A program made the translations under genes and the position numbers. The notes under the pieces were generated by a model, which was not told where the DNA came from, made no database searches, and saw only the letters and a list, made by a program, of their open reading frames with translations. From Mycobacterium sp. (GTDB lineage Bacteria > Actinomycetota > Actinomycetes > Mycobacteriales > Mycobacteriaceae), in the NCBI RefSeq assembly GCF_002863225.1, contig NZ_PKEK01000049.1, positions 112,115 to 176,114 of the forward strand: 64,000 nucleotides of DNA, given 5' to 3'. The number at the start of each line of letters is the position of its first letter. The stretch's first letter is position 1. Shown piece after piece: positions 44,954 to 53,359 of the stretch.

Positions 44954-45763
44954 ATGCCGGAGGGTGACACCGTCTACGCGCTGGCCCGCCGCCTCGATGG
45001 CGCACTGCGAGGTCGGGTCCTGACGCACGCCGAGCTGAGGGTGCCGGCCCACGCGACGGCACAGCTGGCCGGGCTGACGGTGCTCGAGCACGTCACGCAC
45101 GGCAAGCACCTGCTGACCCGGTTGTCCGACGATCTGACCCTGCACACCCATCTGTTGATGTCAGGCTCGTGGACCGTCTCCGACACCGGACGCTGGCTTC
45201 CGAAACCCGTGATGCTCGACGTCCGGGTGGTGCTGCGGACGGATGGCCCGGCGGCCTACGGCGTCAAAATCCCGGTCGTCGAGCTGCTGCGGACCCGCGA
45301 CGAGGTCGACGTCGTCGGCTACCTGGGGCCGGACCCGCTGCGCGCCGACTGGGACATCGGCGAGGCCGCTCGGCGGCTGGCCGAGGATCCGGACCGCCCG
45401 CTGGTGGCCGCATTGCTCGATCAGCGGTGCGTGGCGGGTTTCGGCAATTTATGGGTCAACGAATTGTGTTTTCTGCGCGGTCACAACCCTTGGACAAAGG
45501 TCGGGGCCATCGACGTGACCGCGCTGCTCGAACTCGGCGCGCGGGCGCTGCGCCATTCGGCCACCGTGCCGGGCGCGATGCAGGTGACGACGGGTGTACG
45601 GCGCAAGAACGAACAGCACTGGGTGGCCGGCCGTGCCGATCGACCTTGTTTACGTTGCGGCACAACGGTTCACGTGGTCGCTGAAGTCTCCAACGATCCG
45701 GAGCGTCGGCGCACGTGGTGGTGTCCGACCTGTCAGCCGGGTCCGGACGGCCCGCCGGAGTAG
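44954..45763 (+). CDS. nei: Endonuclease VIII-type DNA glycosylase (Nei)
   Basis: A 269-residue Fpg/Nei-family enzyme that excises oxidised pyrimidines and cuts the abasic site. After Met removal the N-terminus is PEGDTVYALARRL, where Pro1 and Glu2 are the catalytic pair. The helix-two-turn-helix region contains CVAGFGNLWVNELCFLRG, and the C-terminal zinc finger is CLRCG...WWCPTCQ. The ATG at 44954 is used because it gives the required MPEG start and has GGAAGG upstream; a start three codons earlier would bury the catalytic proline. Confidence 0.92.
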   Translation: MPEGDTVYALARRLDGALRGRVLTHAELRVPAHATAQLAGLTVLEHVTHGKHLLTRLSDDLTLHTHLLMSGSWTVSDTGRWLPKPVMLDVRVVLRTDGPAAYGVKIPVVELLRTRDEVDVVGYLGPDPLRADWDIGEAARRLAEDPDRPLVAALLDQRCVAGFGNLWVNELCFLRGHNPWTKVGAIDVTALLELGARALRHSATVPGAMQVTTGVRRKNEQHWVAGRADRPCLRCGTTVHVVAEVSNDPERRRTWWCPTCQPGPDGPPE

Positions 45764-45867
45764 CCCCAACAGCGCGACCACGAAGTCGCGTGGCGGACGC
45801 TGCGCGTTTTGCCCCGCTGCCGAGCTTGTCGTCGACCCTCAGGCAGCGCGGCAAGGATCGAACTACC

Positions 45868-46578
45868 ATGGCGGGGATGCGCCGCTCACTGTTGTTCGCT
45901 GCGATCGCGATTGCCGGTCTGCTCGGCGGCTGCACGAACTCCGTTGCGGGCCGGCCGGCGAGACCGGTCAACGTGGTAGAGCGCGCGCTCCCCACGGCCG
46001 GCGAGATCGCGCGGATCCTCTCCTCCCCCGTGGAAGCTGACACCGCACCGCAGGTGGGCGGGCTGGAAACCCTGCGCGACGCCAAAGACACTGTGTCGCC
46101 CCATCAATGCATCGGCATCACCCATGCCGGTTACCGGCAGTCATATGAGGGAGGGTCGGTCCGTGACACCGGCCGCCGGCTGTGGGTGACGCCGTACCGG
46201 AGCAGCGCACATCTCAGTGCGGCCGTCGCGATCGTCGAACTGGATTCGACTCGAAACGCCCGGTCCTGGTACGCCAACAGCGTCAAACAGTGGCACAAGT
46301 GTCAAGGCATGACCGTGACCGAGCGCATCACACGGTTGTCCTTCATTCAAACCATCGACCAGGTGACGGATTCGAACTCGACGTTGGCCGCAAAGATTGG
46401 CCTCAGCACGGATGACCGCCTGATTTCGCCGGGCATGAATTGGCGGGCCTTGACCGCGATGTCGCGCTACCTCGTCGATGTGGAGGTGTTCCGGATCGGG
46501 GAGGCGACCGATTCCGCCGATCCCGATCCGACCGCGATAGCGCGCTTCGTCGTCGACAAGATCGCCGGAATGCGCTAA
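45868..46578 (+). CDS. Lipoprotein with PknH-like sensor domain, second copy
   Basis: A protein of about 236 residues with a signal peptide ending in the lipobox GLLGGC. The mature part follows the PknH sensor fold seen at 30128-30826 (PTAGEIARILSSPVEA, RRLWVTPYRSSAHLSAAVAI, RYLVDVEVFRIGE), but with only two mature cysteines (QCIGIT and HKCQGM), so a single disulfide is expected. It has no kinase part. AAGGA lies upstream of the ATG at 45868. Overlaps the convergent kinase gene by four bases (CTAA). Confidence 0.78.
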   Translation: MAGMRRSLLFAAIAIAGLLGGCTNSVAGRPARPVNVVERALPTAGEIARILSSPVEADTAPQVGGLETLRDAKDTVSPHQCIGITHAGYRQSYEGGSVRDTGRRLWVTPYRSSAHLSAAVAIVELDSTRNARSWYANSVKQWHKCQGMTVTERITRLSFIQTIDQVTDSNSTLAAKIGLSTDDRLISPGMNWRALTAMSRYLVDVEVFRIGEATDSADPDPTAIARFVVDKIAGMR

Positions 46579-47252
46579 GACTTTCGCGCTTGGCCTTGTC
46601 GAATGAACCGGACGCCGGGTGTTCTCGAACCGCCGACGATCAGGTCATAGTTGGCTTTGTCGGATCGATCGACCCACTCGGTTGCGGCGGCAAGCGATTT
46701 GCCCGTGTTCGTGTGTCGGGTGATCAGGCGTTGTCGGCAGACCTCCCATTCGACGTCGAGGAACCACGAGTGCGTCAGATAGGTCTCGACCTTGGTCCAC
46801 TCGCCAGATCCCAACAGGAGGTAATTTCCCTCCACCACAACGACGTTCGTGTCAGCCGCGATGGCGATGCTTGCCGCGATCGGCTCGTCGATGACTCGGC
46901 TGTAATCCGGCAGGTAGACAGTGTCGACACCGGGTGATCGCAGGCGGGCCAGGGCCGCGACGAATCCGTTGACGTCAAATGTCTCGGGCGCGCCCCTGAT
47001 CGACGCGATGCCTTGTCGGTCGAGCTGAAAAGTCGACAGGTGATAGCCATCCATCGGCATGATCGCCGCTGCGCAGGTGCCGCGTGCATTCATTTCGTCC
47101 ACAAGATTCCTGGCCAACGTCGACTTTCCGGATCCCGGCGGTCCGGCCAAACCGATCAACACCCGTTCTCCGGCATGGCCTGCAACCTCGGCGGCAAGTG
47201 CAGAAACTAGTGAGCTCGTCGAATCGGCCGAAATGTCTCGGATGATGATCAC
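46575..47252 (-). CDS. P-loop nucleoside/nucleotide kinase-family protein
   Basis: A protein of about 225 residues related to uridine kinase/phosphoribulokinase and the fructose-type FrcK group. The Walker A motif is GLAGPPGSGKSTLA; the Asp in MPMDGYHLS and the VVVEGNYLLL segment belong to the phosphoacceptor site. The GTG at 47252 is chosen because TATGCT lies 11 bases upstream; an ATG at 47324 would place the start nine bases from the divergent marR start. It phosphorylates a small sugar or nucleoside; which one is unknown. Confidence 0.75.
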   Translation of the reverse strand: MIIIRDISADSTSSLVSALAAEVAGHAGERVLIGLAGPPGSGKSTLARNLVDEMNARGTCAAAIMPMDGYHLSTFQLDRQGIASIRGAPETFDVNGFVAALARLRSPGVDTVYLPDYSRVIDEPIAASIAIAADTNVVVVEGNYLLLGSGEWTKVETYLTHSWFLDVEWEVCRQRLITRHTNTGKSLAAATEWVDRSDKANYDLIVGGSRTPGVRFIRQGQARKS

Positions 47253-47333
47253 CTCCCCGGGCGAGCATATTTGAATCAGCACCTGCGGCGGCCGGATCAA
47301 CGCGGTCGGCGGCGGGGGGTTCATACTGATTGC

Positions 47334-47837
47334 GTGCCCAGAAAACGTGACACATCACCGAAACCAAAATGGCTGTCGCCGGCCCAGCAGCGAGCGTGGG
47401 TCGCCTATATGCGCGTGCAGCTGCGAATGAAGTACGAGATCAACCGTCAGCTCCAGGCCGACTCGGAACTGTCGCTGTCCGACTACGACGTGCTGGTAGC
47501 GCTCAGCGGCCCTCGAGACCGAGGCATGCGCGTCAGCGATCTGGCCGCACAGATCGGCTGGGAACGCAGCCGGTTGTCACATCAGCTGCGCCGCATGGAC
47601 GAACGCGGTTTGACCGAACGCCGACCCAGCACTGAGGACGGCCGCACGGCCAACGTGGTGCTCACCCCCCGTGGACGACGGGCTATCGAGGATGCCGCGC
47701 CCGGTCACGCCGAACTCGTGCGCACCCTGTTTTTCGATCCCCTTCCCGGCAACCTGCTCGGCCCCTTCACCGCCGCACTCGAGCACATCCACGTCAACCT
47801 GAACCACAACAGCACACTGCCGCCATCACCGGCGTAG
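47334..47837 (+). CDS. MarR-family transcriptional regulator
   Basis: A 167-residue winged-helix protein. The DNA-binding part is MRVSDLAAQIGWERSRLSHQL followed by the wing RRPSTEDGRTANVVLTPRGR, a typical MarR wing. The GTG at 47334 is the family-like start. It is followed on the same strand by a SnoaL-like gene and an SDR gene, and the same palindrome GGTGA-N4-TCACC lies before each of them, so it is probably their repressor. It is divergent from the kinase gene. Confidence 0.88.
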   Translation: MPRKRDTSPKPKWLSPAQQRAWVAYMRVQLRMKYEINRQLQADSELSLSDYDVLVALSGPRDRGMRVSDLAAQIGWERSRLSHQLRRMDERGLTERRPSTEDGRTANVVLTPRGRRAIEDAAPGHAELVRTLFFDPLPGNLLGPFTAALEHIHVNLNHNSTLPPSPA

Positions 47838-47843
47838 TGTTTG

Positions 47844-47857
47844 GTGAAACATCACCT
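47844..47857. promoter_or_regulatory. MarR operator candidate 1
   Basis: GGTGA-AACA-TCACC is a perfect five-base inverted repeat with a four-base spacer, 11 bases before the SnoaL-like start and just before its AAAGGAG. A second copy lies at 48227-48242. Placement would block translation initiation-proximal transcription. Confidence 0.65.
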
Positions 47858-47868
47858 AAAGGAGCGAA

Positions 47869-48228
47869 ATGAGCGACGTCATAAGCAAGCTCATGGAGGC
47901 CAACTTGTTGGCCGTTTTCGATGAACGCGACCCACAACGTCGCGCCGAGACCATCGCGAAGATCTACTCGCCCGATGTGGAGTGGATCGACGACGAGGGC
48001 ACCACTGTCGGTCGCGAAGCGCTCCAGGCTAAGGCTACCGAGTTACTGGACAAGCTGACGGGGCTGCATTTCGCTAAGGCCAGTCCGGTGCACCGGACCC
48101 GCGGCCTGGGCTTCCTGGCGTGGGAACTGCGCAGCTCGGACGACGCCACGGTGGCAACCGGATTCGACGTTGCCGAGATCGCCGATGACCTGATTGCACG
48201 ATTGTGGACGGTGATGACATCGGAATAG
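47869..48228 (+). CDS. SnoaL-like/NTF2-fold protein
   Basis: A 119-residue protein of the nuclear transport factor 2-like fold, with the usual N-terminal long helix (ANLLAVFDERDPQRRAETIAKIY), SPDVEWIDDEGTTVGREAL and the beta sheet ending LIARLWTVMT. These folds act as small isomerases, hydrolases or ligand binders; no catalytic residue stands out. AAAGGAG precedes the ATG at 47869. Its TAG stop overlaps the second MarR operator candidate. Confidence 0.82.
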   Translation: MSDVISKLMEANLLAVFDERDPQRRAETIAKIYSPDVEWIDDEGTTVGREALQAKATELLDKLTGLHFAKASPVHRTRGLGFLAWELRSSDDATVATGFDVAEIADDLIARLWTVMTSE

Positions 48229-48242
48229 GTGACGTGTCACCT
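48227..48242. promoter_or_regulatory. MarR operator candidate 2
   Basis: AGGTGA-CGTG-TCACCT is a perfect six-base inverted repeat with a four-base spacer. It contains the same GGTGA/TCACC half-sites and the same spacing as 47844-47857, and lies 43 bases before the SDR start. It overlaps the stop of the SnoaL-like gene. Confidence 0.68.
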
Positions 48243-48285
48243 ATGTTTCAACGAGCGACCGCACGCTGAGAAACGGAGACCGATC

Positions 48286-49026
48286 ATGGGGCAGCTCGAA
48301 GGCAAGACAGCACTGATCACCGGAGGAACCTCAGGCATCGGTCTCGCCACGGCGAAGCGACTGGTCGAAGAAGGCGCCTTCGTGTTCATCACCGGACGAG
48401 ATCGCAACCGACTCGACGAGGCTGCCGAATCAACCGGCGCCCACGGCGTTCAGGGCGACGTCAGCAAGCCGGACGAACTCGACCGCCTGGCCGCCGAAAT
48501 TGCCGATCATGGCACGGGTCTGGACGTGGTCTTCGCCAATGCCGGAGGTGGCGACTTCGCCACGCTCGCCGATGTCACTCCGCAGCACTACATCGCCAAC
48601 TTCGACCGCAACGTCGCCGGCACGGTATTCACCGTGCAGAAGACGCTGCCGCTGCTCAATGAGGGTGCCTCGATCATTCTGGCCGGCTCCACCGCCGCTT
48701 CCGAGGGCGTGCCGTCCTTCGGCCTGTACGCGGCATCGAAGGCGGCGATTCGCTCCCTCGGCCGCACCTGGGCCGCGGAGTTGGCCGACCGCAAGATCCG
48801 GGTCAACACGATCGTTCCGGGACCGACCGAAACGCCTGGCCTCACCGGCTTGGCGCCGGCCGGTGGACAGCAGGATCTGCTGGACGGCATGGCCGCTCAG
48901 GTCCCGCTGAAGCGAGTCGGGCGTCCCGAGGAAATCGCCGCCGCGGTGTTGTTCCTGGCCTCCGATCAGAGCAGCTTCATGACCGGTGCCGAGCTGGCCG
49001 TCGACGGCGGACAGGTGCAGGTCTGA
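48286..49026 (+). CDS. SDR-family oxidoreductase in the MarR operon
   Basis: A 246-residue classical SDR: LITGGTSGIGLATAKRL for the cofactor, an altered NNAG (FANAGGGDFATL), Ser in ILAGSTAASEG, YAASK for Tyr and Lys, and the C-terminal GAELAVDGGQVQV. The motif set is common to quinone and 3-oxoacyl-type reductases; MarR-controlled genes of this kind often respond to quinones or other electrophiles. CGGAGA precedes the ATG at 48286. Confidence 0.85.
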   Translation: MGQLEGKTALITGGTSGIGLATAKRLVEEGAFVFITGRDRNRLDEAAESTGAHGVQGDVSKPDELDRLAAEIADHGTGLDVVFANAGGGDFATLADVTPQHYIANFDRNVAGTVFTVQKTLPLLNEGASIILAGSTAASEGVPSFGLYAASKAAIRSLGRTWAAELADRKIRVNTIVPGPTETPGLTGLAPAGGQQDLLDGMAAQVPLKRVGRPEEIAAAVLFLASDQSSFMTGAELAVDGGQVQV

Positions 49027-49077
49027 TCTGTGGCGCAGTGGCAGGACCCGAGCCTCAGCCCGCCGGCAGGAGCCCCG

Positions 49078-49731
49078 TCACGCAGTGCCCCAGAACCGGT
49101 CCCACCGGTCGACAACGGCCAACTCGCTCAGCGCCTTTCGCCTGACCGGTCGATGCCCGCCCTGCGGCCAGCCGACCGTCAACAGAGTCGCAATGACCCA
49201 GTCGTCTGGTATGCCGATCAGCGCTCGTAGCTCGGTCGCGCACTGGTCATGCCACAGCGTGATGGCGGCACCCAACCCCTGCGCACGGGCAGCGAGCAGA
49301 AAATTCTGTACCGCGGGAAAGATCGACCCGCCGTTCTGCAGCTCGCTCGCGCCGGCCTGGGGCTGGACGCAGAACAGCACACACTCGGGCGCGTTGCCGC
49401 CGACGTGCATGTGTTCCCACATTGCCCGTAGGACACGGGACTTGGTGTCGACCGCATCATCTGGAGGGATGGTGAAGCCGTAGAAATCGGCCATCGTCTT
49501 CCACGTCTGCTGCGCTGCTTTGGTGACGACGTCGCGGGCCTGCTCGGAACGCAACACGACGAATCGCCACGGCTGCTGGTTTCCGCCGGACGGAGCCCAT
49601 GTCGCCGCTTGCAGGCATCGTTCGAGGACGTCATCGTCGACCGGCTCGTCGCGGTATCGCCGCACTGTCGTTGCGGTACGCATGACTTCCCACAGGTCCG
49701 TCGAGATAGGCTGCACCGCAGCACGTGTCAT
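49078..49731 (-). CDS. Nitroreductase-family flavoprotein
   Basis: A 217-residue FMN-dependent nitroreductase-fold enzyme. Characteristic stretches are RTATTVRRYRDEPVDDDVLERCLQAATWAPSGGNQQPWRFVV, of which the family markers are RR.rdEPV and APSGGNQQPWRF, and GLGAAITLW near the C-terminus. Its ATG overlaps the stop of DapB-like copy 3 in ATGA, so they are coupled. It could reduce an enoyl, quinone or nitro group of the same substrate; this is inference. Confidence 0.83.
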   Translation of the reverse strand: MTRAAVQPISTDLWEVMRTATTVRRYRDEPVDDDVLERCLQAATWAPSGGNQQPWRFVVLRSEQARDVVTKAAQQTWKTMADFYGFTIPPDDAVDTKSRVLRAMWEHMHVGGNAPECVLFCVQPQAGASELQNGGSIFPAVQNFLLAARAQGLGAAITLWHDQCATELRALIGIPDDWVIATLLTVGWPQGGHRPVRRKALSELAVVDRWDRFWGTA

Positions 49732-50837
49732 GACCGGACCGCCGTCGGCAGCACCCCACGCCACGTCCCGCCCCGCACCGGACCGGTGACCAACGGCAGA
49801 TCCAGAGTCGACAACAACCCCGGTGGTGCGGCCAGCACTGCGGGTATGGCGTTGAGTTCCCGCATCACGGTCGCATAGGTCAACCCACGCATATTGCTTC
49901 CCCGGCCGTGCATTTCGATATCAACCGTGTAGGTGGGCAATCCGTCGACGATGACCCGGTAACCACCGAGCGGCGACGGGTGGCGGGGCCAATCGGGAGC
50001 CGAGCCTTCGCCCATGCGGGTGATGTGCTCGAGCACGACCCGCTCCTCGCCGTCGACCATTCCCGCGAGTTTGAAACGCATGCCGCCCATGGTGCCCGGC
50101 TCGATCCACCCCGACGCGACCTCGTAACGTTCGGTGGCGAGCCACTTCTCGATCGTCGTGTCCACACCGTCAAGCGGCAGACCGACCCCATCGGCGACCA
50201 GATGAACCGTCGGAGCCCACAGAGCCGCGAGCCGCTCGGTGTCGAAGAGGGGAGCCGGATGGTCGGGCGGGTGAGCGAAACCCATGAAGTCGAACATGAT
50301 GTCGGGCTGATTGATCGGCCCGTAGTCGAGTATTTCGAGCATGGTGATGTGGTCGACGCGACTACTGAAGCCCGTCATCGTCAGAGCGATCACGTCGTTG
50401 GCCCACCCGGGGTCGACGCCACTGTTGAACAAGCTGGTGCGGCCCTCCGCGCATGCCGCTTCAAGCAGCTCGACGGTCTCGCGGTCGGCGGCCGGCGGGT
50501 AGCACATCGGCACCAACGAGGTACAGACGACGTTCTTGCCTGCTCGAAGACATCGGGCGATGTCACGGGCCGCCTCGGGGTAGCGGTAATCCCCCGAAGC
50601 GAAGTAGGCCACCACGTCAGCCTCGACCGCGAGCGAGGTTTCGACGTCCCGGCTGGCGATGATTCCGGTCTCGGGCATCCCGCACAGATCGCCCGCGTCC
50701 CTGCCCTCCTTGGCTTCTGAGTGCACCACGACGCCGACCAGGTCGAGGCCGGGGTGCGCGATGAGGGCCCGCAACGCCGCCACACCGACCTGACCCGGCC
50801 CCCACAGGATCACCCGCGGCTTGGCTTCAGCGGGCAT
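49728..50837 (-). CDS. DapB-like NAD(P)-dependent oxidoreductase, copy 3
   Basis: A 369-residue protein of the same family as the genes at 25268 and 38824. The Rossmann motif is RVILWGPGQVGVAALRALI, followed by LDLVGVVVHSEAKEGRDAGDL. The C-terminal domain contains SGVDPGWANDVIALTMTG and ends PPGLLSTLDLPLVTGP. It forms an operon with the nitroreductase and is divergent from the enoyl-CoA hydratase gene. The shared 121-base promoter region holds a triple TTCTC/GAGAA half-site array, so both directions are probably controlled by the local TetR. Confidence 0.76.
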   Translation of the reverse strand: MPAEAKPRVILWGPGQVGVAALRALIAHPGLDLVGVVVHSEAKEGRDAGDLCGMPETGIIASRDVETSLAVEADVVAYFASGDYRYPEAARDIARCLRAGKNVVCTSLVPMCYPPAADRETVELLEAACAEGRTSLFNSGVDPGWANDVIALTMTGFSSRVDHITMLEILDYGPINQPDIMFDFMGFAHPPDHPAPLFDTERLAALWAPTVHLVADGVGLPLDGVDTTIEKWLATERYEVASGWIEPGTMGGMRFKLAGMVDGEERVVLEHITRMGEGSAPDWPRHPSPLGGYRVIVDGLPTYTVDIEMHGRGSNMRGLTYATVMRELNAIPAVLAAPPGLLSTLDLPLVTGPVRGGTWRGVLPTAVRS

Positions 50838-50899
50838 GGACGCGTCGCATTCGCGTTGCGGGTGAGCTCATGTCTGCGAAAGTCCTCTCGTAACCCATG

Positions 50900-50938
50900 T
50901 GAGAATATAGCTTCTCAAATAGCGAGAATAGTATTGCC
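50900..50938. promoter_or_regulatory. TetR-regulon operator A, divergent promoters
   Basis: Three half-sites at 12-base spacing: TGAGAA (50900-50905), TTCTCA (50912-50917) and GAGAAT (50924-50929). The first two form a perfect inverted repeat with a six-base spacer. A forward -10 TAGTAT is at 50929-50934, and a reverse -10 TATATT lies at 50909-50904. The segment from 50912 on is nearly the same as 53360-53385. Confidence 0.7.
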
Positions 50939-50958
50939 GGATTGGTCGAAGGAGAACG

Positions 50959-51865
50959 ATGAGCTACCAGTTCCTCAAGTGGGAGACCTACGACGACGGC
51001 GCGATTGTGCGCATTTCGCTGAATCGGCCTGATCAGCGCAACGCCCAGAACCGGGGAATGCTGGTCGAACTCGATGAGGCGTTCGGCCGGGCTGAAGCCG
51101 ACGACTCCGTACGGGTGGTCATCCTCGCCGGTGAGGGCAAGATGTTCTCCTCGGGTCACGACATCGGATCCAAACAGTCCATGAAGGAATATTTGCCGGG
51201 TCCTGATCAGCACCCGACAGCATCGATCAACGGCGGCAGCCGAGAGGGTGCGGAAAAGATCATGCTGCAGGAGTGGCACTACTTCTTCCAGAACACGTTG
51301 CGCTGGCGCAACCTGCGCAAGATCACCATCGCCCAGGTTCACGGCGACGTGGTCTCGGCGGGGCCTGATGCTGATGTGGTCCTGCGACCTCATCGTCGGC
51401 AGTGACGACGTACGGTTCGCCGACGTGGTCGGTACCCGGCTGGGCATGTGCGGTATGGAGTATTTCGGGCACCCATGGGAGTTCGGTCCGCGAAAAGCCA
51501 AGGAGCTCATGCTGACCGGTGACGCGATCGATATTCACGAGGCTCACCGCCTCGGCATGGTCAGCAAGGTGTTCACCCGTGCTGAATTGGCAGACCGCAC
51601 CTTGGAGATGGCCCGCCGTATCAGCGAGGTGCCCACCATGGCGGCTCTACTCATCAAGGAATCGGTCAACCAGACGGTCGACAACATGGGCTTCTACAAC
51701 TCGCTGCAGTCGTGCTTCACCCTGCACCAGCTCAATCACTCGCACTGGGCGGGCGTCCGTGACGACAAACGCGCCACCGCCGGGCCCGAGCAGGGCGTGC
51801 CCGATTGGCGTGACGCGCCGCCTGTCGTGTTGGCCGAGAAGGACACAGTTCGGGCCGACAGGTGA
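50959..51865 (+). pseudogene. Enoyl-CoA hydratase/isomerase, interrupted by a +1 frameshift
   Basis: A crotonase-family gene of about 301 codons when read through. The first frame (50959-51405) gives ISLNRPDQRNAQNRGMLVEL and ILAGEGKMFSSGHDIG, then fails at VHGDVVSAGPDADV. The second frame (from about 51363 to 51865) resumes with LMLMWSCDLIVGSDDVRFAD and FGPRKAKELMLTGD. One extra G in the run GGGG at 51360-51363 explains the switch: removing it restores SAGLMLMWSCDLIVG. AGGAG precedes the ATG. It could be a real inactivation, a sequencing error or programmed slippage. The downstream thioesterase is coupled in GTGA to the second frame. Confidence 0.85.
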
Positions 51866-52293
51866 CTGACGCGTCGTCGTCGGACACGCCGGTGCCGCAC
51901 CCGATGGAGGTGACGATTCCCGGGCACCTTTTCGGCCAGCTACCGTTCTTCGATGTCCTCGACACCGACGAGACCGTGATCGTCGATTTACACAATCGGG
52001 CCGATCTGCAGAACATTCGCGGCGCTCTGCAAGGCGGTCTCGTCGCAACGCTGATCGACATCGCTGCGGGGCGGCTCGCCATCAAACACGCCGCCGAGGC
52101 GGACGGAGCCAGCACTGCTGACATCTCGATTCACTTCGTAGCTCCGATCATCGACGGTCCCGCGCGGGCAACCGCGACTCTGGTACGCGCAGGCAAACGT
52201 ATCATCGTCGTAGGGGTTGACGTCACCGACGTCGGCCGAGACCGGCTTGCCGCGCGGGCGACGCTGAGCTTCGCGGTCCTGTCGCGGCGCTGA
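51862..52293 (+). CDS. PaaI-type hot-dog thioesterase
   Basis: A 143-residue hot-dog fold thioesterase. The central helix motif is NIRGALQGGLVATLIDIAAG, which corresponds to the HGG..atl.D helix of PaaI-like enzymes with the His replaced by Gln-like neighbours, followed by ADISIHFVAPIIDGPARATATLV. It would hydrolyse an acyl-CoA intermediate and free trapped CoA. The GTG start overlaps the preceding stop in GTGA. Cotranscribed with the frameshifted hydratase gene under operator A. Confidence 0.8.
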   Translation: MTDASSSDTPVPHPMEVTIPGHLFGQLPFFDVLDTDETVIVDLHNRADLQNIRGALQGGLVATLIDIAAGRLAIKHAAEADGASTADISIHFVAPIIDGPARATATLVRAGKRIIVVGVDVTDVGRDRLAARATLSFAVLSRR

Positions 52294-52305
52294 GCCCCGG
52301 CCGTC

Positions 52306-53343
52306 CTAGTTCCCCACTGTCCCGTAACGCTTTTCGGCGACTCGGTCCAGCGCCGCGACCGGTTCACCGAACACCATCGCCCATCCCCTGGCCCGCCGGT
52401 AGTAGAGCTGAATGTCCTGTTCCATCCCAAACCCGTATCCGCCATGGATGTGCAGACTTCGGCGGGTTGCGTCACGCGCTGTTTCGTAGGCGAATGCGAA
52501 AGCCATTGCCGCGAGTTCACTTGTGCGGTCTGGATCGTCGGCGAACGAGCATGCCGCCTTGAGACAAAGCAACCGCGCGCCGTCCGCCGCAGTGGCGCTG
52601 TCGGCCAGAGGATGCGACACCGCCTGGAAGGTGCCGATGGCGGTGCCGAACGCGTGGCGCTGCTTGGCATAGTCAACGCCGAGCTCGACCGCCTTTTGCG
52701 CAGCACCGACGAGGGCCATGCCGGTCAGGCCGAGCCACAGGTCGAGCGCGCCGCCGAACAGGGCAAGAGCCTCGGCGCCTTCGGCCAGCACGGCACTGTC
52801 ATCCCGGATCTCGATGTCCGCCAATGGCATTGAAGCGAGGTTCTCGATGCTCCGCCGGTTGCCGTGGTCCAGCGGCACGAGCAGCAACCGCTCGTCTACT
52901 AGGGCGACCACCGCGTCTGCGACCCCCGCTGCGGGCACCAGGCCCAGCCGCGACCCGGTGCCACGTCGCGGCAGAAAAGTCACCAGCGCATCCGCGGTGA
53001 GTGCTTTCGCCAACCACTCCGCACCCGACTGGCCGCACTGCGCCAGCAGACGCGCGGCGACTTGCGCCTCGATGACCGGAGCGGAGGCAACCGCACCACC
53101 GTATGGCTCGGCGATCAGCGCGAGTTCCAGCTCCGATGCGCCCCAACCCCCGGCCGCCTCGTCGACCGCCATGTGGACCACGCCGTTATCCTGCAACGAC
53201 TTCCAGAGCCGGCTGTCGAATCCCGACGGCTCCGCGGCTCGCACCCGCTCTGGCGACGACTCCTTGGCATACAACGCGGCGAACGAATCGACGAGCTGCC
53301 GTTGCTCGCTGGATAAGCTCAGGTCCACGTTCGTCAATCCCAT
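52306..53343 (-). CDS. Acyl-CoA dehydrogenase, short (FadE28-like) subunit
   Basis: A 345-residue ACAD-fold flavoprotein, smaller than the usual 380-400. Helical N-terminal domain; the middle beta domain is reduced; the C-terminal domain carries DYAKQRHAFGTAIGTFQAVSH and the family end HIHGGYGFGMEQDIQLYYRRA. The size and divergent pairing with a 386-residue ACAD resemble FadE28/FadE29-type alpha2beta2 dehydrogenases of steroid side-chain catabolism, where two unlike subunits share an active site. The ATG at 53343 is chosen; longer readings cross the operator. Controlled probably by TetR operator B. Confidence 0.82.
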   Translation of the reverse strand: MGLTNVDLSLSSEQRQLVDSFAALYAKESSPERVRAAEPSGFDSRLWKSLQDNGVVHMAVDEAAGGWGASELELALIAEPYGGAVASAPVIEAQVAARLLAQCGQSGAEWLAKALTADALVTFLPRRGTGSRLGLVPAAGVADAVVALVDERLLLVPLDHGNRRSIENLASMPLADIEIRDDSAVLAEGAEALALFGGALDLWLGLTGMALVGAAQKAVELGVDYAKQRHAFGTAIGTFQAVSHPLADSATAADGARLLCLKAACSFADDPDRTSELAAMAFAFAYETARDATRRSLHIHGGYGFGMEQDIQLYYRRARGWAMVFGEPVAALDRVAEKRYGTVGN

Positions 53344-53359
53344 CAACCGGATATGTCTG

